Assembly (NCBI GenBank): GCA_903899985.1
Contig: CAIULL010000152.1
Coordinates: 1-41,021, forward strand
Direction of reading: 5' to 3'
Length of the DNA: 41,021 nucleotides
Source of the DNA: an uncultured Schlesneria sp.
GTDB taxonomy: Bacteria; Planctomycetota; Planctomycetia; Planctomycetales; Planctomycetaceae
The notes below the pieces were generated by a model. The model made no database searches and was not told the DNA's origin. It was given only the letters and a program-made list of their open reading frames with translations. Of this stretch, positions 36,511 through 41,021 are shown one piece after another. The translations under genes were made by a program, and so were the position numbers. Numbering within the stretch: position 1 is the first letter of the stretch; every line of letters begins with the position of its first letter.

Positions 36511-37245
36511 TTAACGGGCCGAACCGGTCAATTCACGGAATCGCTTGTCCATCCCCTCGCCCCCGTGCTCCAGATCAGCGACCGAACCGTCAAGGACGAT
36601 CCGGCCATCATTGATCAGGATCACCCGGTTACAAACCGCTTTGACTTCTGTCAAAATATGGGTCGAAAGCAGGATCGTTTTCGTTTTCGCCAGGCTGAGA
36701 ATCAATTCCCGCACGTCGTGCGTCTGATTGGGGTCCAAACCACTGGTTGGCTCATCCAGAATCAGAATCTGAGGGTCGTGAAGCAGAGCCTGAGCCATCC
36801 CGACTCGCTGCCGAAAACCCTTGGACAACTTTCCGATTGGTTTTCCCCAAACCCCTTTGAGCGAGCACTTCTGAGCGACAAACTCCAAACGGTCACGCAA
36901 CCGGCTGCCACTCATCCCACGGGCTTCACCCAGGAATTGGAGAATGGAGGAAGGAGTCATCTCAAGGTAAAGTGGGCCGTTTTCAGGAAGATAACCCAGG
37001 ATTTCTGCAGCCTTGAGTCGGTCGGTCGACATATCGAACCCGCCGATTTTAGCGGTTCCGGAAGTGGGAGCCAGAAAACCAGTCAACAACTTCATTGTCG
37101 TCGATTTCCCGGCACCGTTGGGACCAAGAAACGCCGCAACCTGCCCCTTCGGAACCGAAAAAGTGACGTCCTGTGTCGCCGCAAACGGTCCGTAAAATTT
37201 GCTGAGGCCGATCGCCTCAATCATCGCGCCATCCGATTTACTCAT
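36511..37245 (-). CDS. Gld-type ABC transporter ATPase
   Basis: A 244-residue ATP-binding cassette protein from the ATG at 37245; a GTG five codons upstream is possible. Walker A is GPNGAGKST in AAFLGPNGAGKSTTMKLL. The signature LSKGFRQRVGMAQALLHDP is followed by Walker B ILILDEPTSGLDP, and the switch His appears in LLSTHIL. It is a full-length single cassette. It is the energising subunit for the GldFG-like permease encoded 206 bases downstream on the same strand. The gap contains two short hairpins (CCTCG/CGAGG at 36376-36389, GGGGCG/CGCCCC at 36422-36435), which could give a separate promoter or attenuation point for the permease. Confidence 0.9.
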   Translation of the reverse strand: MSKSDGAMIEAIGLSKFYGPFAATQDVTFSVPKGQVAAFLGPNGAGKSTTMKLLTGFLAPTSGTAKIGGFDMSTDRLKAAEILGYLPENGPLYLEMTPSSILQFLGEARGMSGSRLRDRLEFVAQKCSLKGVWGKPIGKLSKGFRQRVGMAQALLHDPQILILDEPTSGLDPNQTHDVRELILSLAKTKTILLSTHILTEVKAVCNRVILINDGRIVLDGSVADLEHGGEGMDKRFRELTGSAR

Positions 37246-37374
37246 GCAGTCACGTCTCACTCAAAGTGTGGTGACATTCAAATCGCCGCCATTTCGGCAG
37301 ACGAAAATACGTGTTACCGGTATAAGCAACCAGCGTTCCACTGGTGCTTTGTCAAATTTCTCAATCAGGATTCT

Positions 37375-37408
37375 GTGCCACTGCATCGGAGTCTTCGAAG
37401 AAGCAGTG
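37375..37408 (+). repeat. Partial copy of the two-hairpin element
   Basis: GTGCCACTGCATCGGAGTCTTCGAAGAAGCAGTG matches the first half of the element at 18101-18134 with few changes. The second hairpin is missing or decayed; only TCAAATAGCACGGCA-like remnants near 37426-37440 recall it. It lies between the ABC ATPase and pyruvate kinase genes, in a spacer of about 300 bases. Confidence 0.6.
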
Positions 37409-37552
37409 TCTTCTCTACCTGCGAGTCAAATAGCACGGCAATTCACGAGATCTCATCAAAAAACGAGGGAATCAGCCCGAGTCTAACGGGAGTCTCAGCC
37501 CCTGTTTAATGACGATCAGGCGGAATGTAAAGCGAAGAGACGGTTTCTTTTA

Positions 37553-39025
37553 TCACGAAACGACGTGAACCAGCATCATGTCGTGCCATTCGAGTTTCCA
37601 ATCCGAACTCCCGATCAAAACAAGTTTGCTACCCGAATCAAGCAGTTTACGAGTTCGCCCTTCAGTTTCGACAAACGTCAGCAGATCCCGAGGGGCCAAC
37701 GACACGGCTGAGGTTTCCATCGGACTCACCCCCCAGAACAGGCACATCCGACGGGCAACCTCCGGACGATCGGTCAGGCCCAGAATCGGCACATGGGGTC
37801 GCTGCTTGGAAATTGCCATCGCCGTCTTGCCACCGCGAGTCGCCGCAACGATCAGATCGGCATTAAGATGCGACGCAGCCGTGACGGCACCGTGCGTCAC
37901 CGCTTCCGTAATCGCCGTCGCTCGAGTTCGGTCTGTACTGCGAGAATCGCTTTTCGCAAGTCGTGTCTCCAGCATCTGTTCCGCTTCGCGTGCAATTCGA
38001 CTCATCATGGCAACCGCTTCAACCGGATAATCCCCGGCGGCAGTTTCTCCGGACAGCATCACAGCATCAGTTCCGTCCAGAACGGCATTGAAAACGTCAC
38101 TCGCTTCGGCTCGAGTCGGCAACTCGCTTTTCTGCATCGAATCCAGCATCTGAGTCGCCGTGATGACCGGCGTTCGGTGCTCGTTACACATCCGAATAAT
38201 CTGCTTCTGCAGTGCCGGAACGCGAAAGACATCCGCTTCAACGCCAAGATCACCACGGGCCACCATCACGGCATCGGTCTCGATCACGATTTGCTCAAGA
38301 TCCGCAATCGCCTCAGGCTTTTCAATCTTGGCAACAATCCACGGAGGAGTCTTCGTTCCATGAGCCGCAATCAGCCGCTTGAGCAGCCGGATATCCTCGG
38401 AATTCCTCATAAAACTCAGTCCGACATAGTCGAGACCATTGTCGAGAACCCATTGGAGATCCGCCCTGTCCTTCTCCGTCACGCTCGGCGTACTGAGCGT
38501 CGCACCCGGAAGATTGACCCCCTGGCGACTGCGGACCAGCCCAGGCTGAACCACTTCGCAGATGACTTTCCCCAATTTCGCATTCTGTTCAATCACTCGC
38601 AGCGAAACTGATCCATCCGCGAGCAGGACTCGATCCTCCGGCCGCAAATCATCGATCAATTGCTCATAAGTGCATGTTAATTGGTCTGTTCGACCCTCTT
38701 CCACAACCCGGACGAATTCCAGCCGAGCCCCGTGCCGACATCTCAGTCCTTCTGGCGGAAGTTCACCCAGCCGAATTTTCGGCCCGGCGAGGTCTGCAAG
38801 GATGGCGATCGGCTTTTTTAAATCAATGGAAACCTGGCGAATCCAACCGACGACTTGCTTGAACCATTCGTATTTTCCATGAGCGAAGTTCAAGCGAAAA
38901 ACATCGACACCGGCAAGAACAAGTTCCGTCAGTTTCTCATGCGAAGCCGAAGCAGGCCCCACGGTCGCGACAATCTTTGTCTTAACGAGCGGTCCTTCCG
39001 CGTACTTTTGTTGCCAGAAATCCAT
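37553..39025 (-). CDS. pyk: Pyruvate kinase
   Basis: A 490-residue protein matching pyruvate kinase over its full length. KTKIVATVGPAS and DVFRLNFAHG lie at the start, VGLSFMRNSEDI in the middle, and VAKIEKPEAI and VMVARGDLGVE are the metal/substrate region. ATQMLDSM with the family signature around it and AVMLSGETAAGDYP complete the barrel. A C-terminal alpha/beta regulatory domain follows. It converts phosphoenolpyruvate and ADP to pyruvate and ATP at the end of glycolysis. One unusual point is that the N-terminal catalytic part reads FAHGKYEW, where many enzymes have FSHG. It is a single gene with no glycolytic neighbours. Confidence 0.93.
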   Translation of the reverse strand: MDFWQQKYAEGPLVKTKIVATVGPASASHEKLTELVLAGVDVFRLNFAHGKYEWFKQVVGWIRQVSIDLKKPIAILADLAGPKIRLGELPPEGLRCRHGARLEFVRVVEEGRTDQLTCTYEQLIDDLRPEDRVLLADGSVSLRVIEQNAKLGKVICEVVQPGLVRSRQGVNLPGATLSTPSVTEKDRADLQWVLDNGLDYVGLSFMRNSEDIRLLKRLIAAHGTKTPPWIVAKIEKPEAIADLEQIVIETDAVMVARGDLGVEADVFRVPALQKQIIRMCNEHRTPVITATQMLDSMQKSELPTRAEASDVFNAVLDGTDAVMLSGETAAGDYPVEAVAMMSRIAREAEQMLETRLAKSDSRSTDRTRATAITEAVTHGAVTAASHLNADLIVAATRGGKTAMAISKQRPHVPILGLTDRPEVARRMCLFWGVSPMETSAVSLAPRDLLTFVETEGRTRKLLDSGSKLVLIGSSDWKLEWHDMMLVHVVS

Positions 39026-39171
39026 CGTCGACTGATCCTATGCAAGAGTTCGTTCGATCAAGCCGGGCGCGTGCGACCCGATTGTAACAAGCTGCACCGC
39101 CGATGCGACCAACGGAAACCCCGAACCATTCCTGAAAAGGTCGCCATCCGCACCATTCGTATGATTTCGTA

Positions 39172-39191
39172 GCATGGGCTTTAGCCCGTGC
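39172..39191. repeat. Hairpin repeat GCATGGGCT-tt-AGCCCGTGC
   Basis: A near-perfect palindrome, with one T-G wobble pair and a two-base loop. Sequences of this GCAxGGGCTxxAGCCCxTGC form are, from memory, a common intergenic repeat in planctomycetes and their environment mates. There is no T-run, so it is not an obvious terminator for either neighbour. Confidence 0.5.
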
Positions 39192-39347
39192 AACTCCCGG
39201 CATCAGGAAACACCGATCCGTTCCCGAAAAACTCGCGAAACGCCAACCCCTGTCAACTTCGGGCTGATTGAATATGTTAAATATGCGGATTTTTCAAAGA
39301 CCCGCGATTTCTATGAAATCGTCCGAAATATCGAAATGACGCGAACC

Positions 39348-39375
39348 TTGCGACGAACTGGATGGTCGCTATACT
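39348..39375 (+). promoter_or_regulatory. Candidate sigma-70 promoter of tRNA-Leu
   Basis: TTGCGA (39348-39353) and TATACT (39370-39375) are separated by 16 bases. They place the likely transcription start near 39382, about 28 bases before the tRNA, which suits a short leader. Agreement with consensus is good for -10 and fair for -35. Confidence 0.5.
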
Positions 39376-39409
39376 GTCCCCCCGCGCCTCATTCAAACCG
39401 AGGCACCCA

Positions 39410-39493
<84 letters not shown>

Positions 39494-39604
39494 AATCCTT
39501 GTGAGATAATGGCTTGTGGCGAATTCGCCCAAGCCATATTTCACTTGGGATTCTCTTTTTGGTAACAAATTGGTAACAATGTTGCGGTGACATAGGAGCC
39601 GCAC

Positions 39605-40849
39605 ATGGCCGGTCTTCAGCATCGAAACGGCAGTTACCGCATTCTTTTCCGCTACCAAGGCAAGCAGCACACGCTGACTCTTGGTGCCGTCACGGAAGAT
39701 GAAGCAGGGACCAAAGCCGCCCAGGTCGATTATCTCTTGATGCGGTTGAAGCAAAAGCTGGCTGTACTTCCGCCGGGCATCGAAATTGTCGAGTTCGTGC
39801 AGATGGACGGTCGCGTCCTGCCGCCCGCTTCGCCAGAAATTCAAAAGATCAATCTCACGGCTCTTCGCGACCAATATGTCGCGGCCCATCGAGCTTCCCT
39901 CGAACCCAATACACTCAAATGTATCCAGATTCATTTCCGGCATTTGGAAAAGCATTTCGGTACTGCGTTTTGCATTTCCGATTTGCAACTCTCCGATCTT
40001 CAGGGGTACGTCAATCACCGTGCGAAGGCTGCTGGTCGCAACGGACGAAAACTGTCCACTGTTACCATTCAGAAGGAATTGGTAACGCTTTCCACCGTCT
40101 GGAACTGGGGAGCGAAGATGAAACTCGTCGTCGGACCGTTCCCCAACGACGGCTTACGGTATCCGAAGACAACGGAGAAACCGGCATTCCAGACACGAGA
40201 AGAAATCAATCGTCGTGTCGCCGCAGGCGGTTTGACCGACGCCGAAAAGGCTGAGATGTGGGAATCACTCTATTTGACGACCAAAGAGATTGAGAAACTC
40301 CTGAAATACGTCAAAACAGATGCCAGCAAATCATTCATCTATCCGATGCTGGTGTTCGCGGCACATACCGGGGCACGCCGGTCGGAAATCGTTCGCACAC
40401 GCATTGCCGATTTGGATTTTGACGGGAAGAATGTCGTCATCCACGAAAAGAAGCGGGTCCGCGCCCAAACGACTACCCGGCGAGTACCTCTATCCGCCTT
40501 CCTGATTGGCGTTCTGAAAAAATGGCTTCAATCCCATCCCGGTGGTCCATACTTGTTCTCCGTGGAAAGCACTACTGAACAAGGCGGATCACGAATCGCG
40601 GCGGCAAGATCAATAACATTGGATGAAGCCCACATCCAACTCAAGCGAACCCTCGCCGACAGCGAATGGAAAGAGATTAAGGGCTGGCACTGCTTCAGAC
40701 ACAGCTTCGTCTCGGCGTGTGCGAGTCGTGGTGTCGATCAACGGCTGGTGCAGGCTTGGGCGGGACATATGTCGCCAGAAATGAGCAAGCGGTACGCTCA
40801 CCTCTACCCAAGCACCCAGGCCGAAGCCATCGCTCGTGTTTTCGGCTGA
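39605..40849 (+). CDS. Tyrosine-type site-specific integrase
   Basis: A 414-residue phage-type tyrosine recombinase. The N-terminal part (about 1-75) looks like an arm-binding domain with HRNGSYRILFRYQGKQHT. A core-binding domain follows to about 190, with LEPNTLKCIQIHFRHLEKHFG. The catalytic domain shows all key residues: Arg258 in HTGARRSEI, Lys near 285 in HEKKRVRAQT, His362 and Arg365 in HCFRHSF, His388 in AGHMS, and the nucleophile Tyr397 in KRYAHL. It therefore looks active. It presumably catalysed insertion at the tRNA-Leu next door. The gene points away from the tRNA, and its cargo should lie to the right, outside the window. Confidence 0.92.
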   Translation: MAGLQHRNGSYRILFRYQGKQHTLTLGAVTEDEAGTKAAQVDYLLMRLKQKLAVLPPGIEIVEFVQMDGRVLPPASPEIQKINLTALRDQYVAAHRASLEPNTLKCIQIHFRHLEKHFGTAFCISDLQLSDLQGYVNHRAKAAGRNGRKLSTVTIQKELVTLSTVWNWGAKMKLVVGPFPNDGLRYPKTTEKPAFQTREEINRRVAAGGLTDAEKAEMWESLYLTTKEIEKLLKYVKTDASKSFIYPMLVFAAHTGARRSEIVRTRIADLDFDGKNVVIHEKKRVRAQTTTRRVPLSAFLIGVLKKWLQSHPGGPYLFSVESTTEQGGSRIAAARSITLDEAHIQLKRTLADSEWKEIKGWHCFRHSFVSACASRGVDQRLVQAWAGHMSPEMSKRYAHLYPSTQAEAIARVFG

Positions 40850-40852
40850 TGG

Positions 40853-40870
40853 CCGTGAATTCAATCACGG
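40853..40870 (+). terminator. Possible terminator after the integrase
   Basis: CCGTGA/TCACGG with a six-base loop lies four bases after the stop and is followed by GGGGTTTAGGG, which has only three T residues. This makes it a weak candidate. Confidence 0.3.
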
Positions 40871-41021
40871 GGGTTTAGGGCTCATCGTCCTACACATCCT
40901 CGTTAATCCGGCCTGCAGTTTTTGCCGCAGTTCGAAGTCCAGGAGGTGAATATACGATTTCGTTCTCTGATCGTGGCAGGCAACGTCTATTCGACTTCGA
41001 GACAGTGAACAACGATTGACA
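40871..41021. other. Right-edge sequence, no gene recognised
   Basis: 151 bases up to the window edge. CCAGGAGGTGAATATA (40939-40954) resembles a ribosome-binding site, but no long frame follows it before the window ends. Too short to classify. Confidence 0.3.

Larger units (their letters stand above)
39026..39409. other. Spacer between pyruvate kinase and tRNA-Leu
   Basis: 384 bases. It carries the GCATGGGCT/AGCCCGTGC hairpin (39172-39191) and the probable tRNA promoter (39348-39375). I see no gene here. Confidence 0.5.

Noticed and set aside
36508-37509. Long plus-strand open frame (333 codons)
   Set aside because: It lies antisense to the clear ABC ATPase gene, has no recognisable domain or ribosome site, and is explained by the codon bias of the real gene.
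37793-38611. Plus-strand open frame of 272 codons
   Set aside because: Antisense to pyruvate kinase, with an Arg/His-rich composition typical of a reverse-frame shadow.
40939-40954. Ribosome-binding-site-like AGGAGGTGA
   Set aside because: No start codon with a frame longer than about a dozen codons follows before the window ends.

Overview
The window looks like a chromosomal segment of a planctomycete (Planctomycetota, probably order Planctomycetales; the genus cannot be fixed from sequence alone). The reasons are moderate GC, many exported proteins with twin-arginine-like or lipoprotein signals, the typical planctomycete gene set (Gfo/Idh/MocA oxidoreductase, leucine-rich-repeat lipoprotein, Gld-type ABC system with a DUF4340 partner, cyanophycinase-like protein, HflK/HflC relatives), and long intergenic stretches full of short hairpin repeats.

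Layout. 1-618 is repeat-rich spacer. 619-6819 holds a double-domain cyanophycinase-like protein, an Old Yellow Enzyme-type oxidoreductase, a two-span membrane protein, a membrane-anchored Mrr-type nuclease and a serine hydrolase. 6820-8197 is a second repeat-rich spacer with at least three inverted structures. 8198-13647 is a tightly packed minus-strand operon: HflC-like, HflK-like, then a 1131-residue protein joining a complete heavy-metal P-type ATPase to an HflK-like SPFH domain. 13919-24970 is mixed single genes: VF530-family protein, thioredoxin-fold protein, M61 peptidase, zinc-ribbon protein, AXE1-type esterase, DUF493 protein, leucine-rich-repeat lipoprotein, Gfo/Idh/MocA protein and a secreted beta-propeller protein. 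24977-30798 holds an ExeA-like AAA ATPase divergent from a phoH-pgpH pair. 30914-37245 is a minus-strand run: ABC ATPase, GldF-GldG fusion, DUF4340 protein, aldo/keto reductase. 37553-39025 is pyruvate kinase. At the right end a tRNA-Leu(GAG) is followed directly by a tyrosine integrase, so the window probably stops just inside an integrated element.

Most noteworthy are (1) the P-type ATPase/SPFH fusion in an operon with two further SPFH proteins and no visible FtsH, and (2) a 99-100 nt, two-hairpin intergenic element present as two full copies in opposite orientation (8048-8146 and 18101-18200) plus a partial copy (37375-37408). Paired base changes in its stems suggest that the fold itself is conserved. 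Further inverted composite repeats lie at 333-558 and 6951-7209. No CRISPR array, rRNA or transposase gene was seen.
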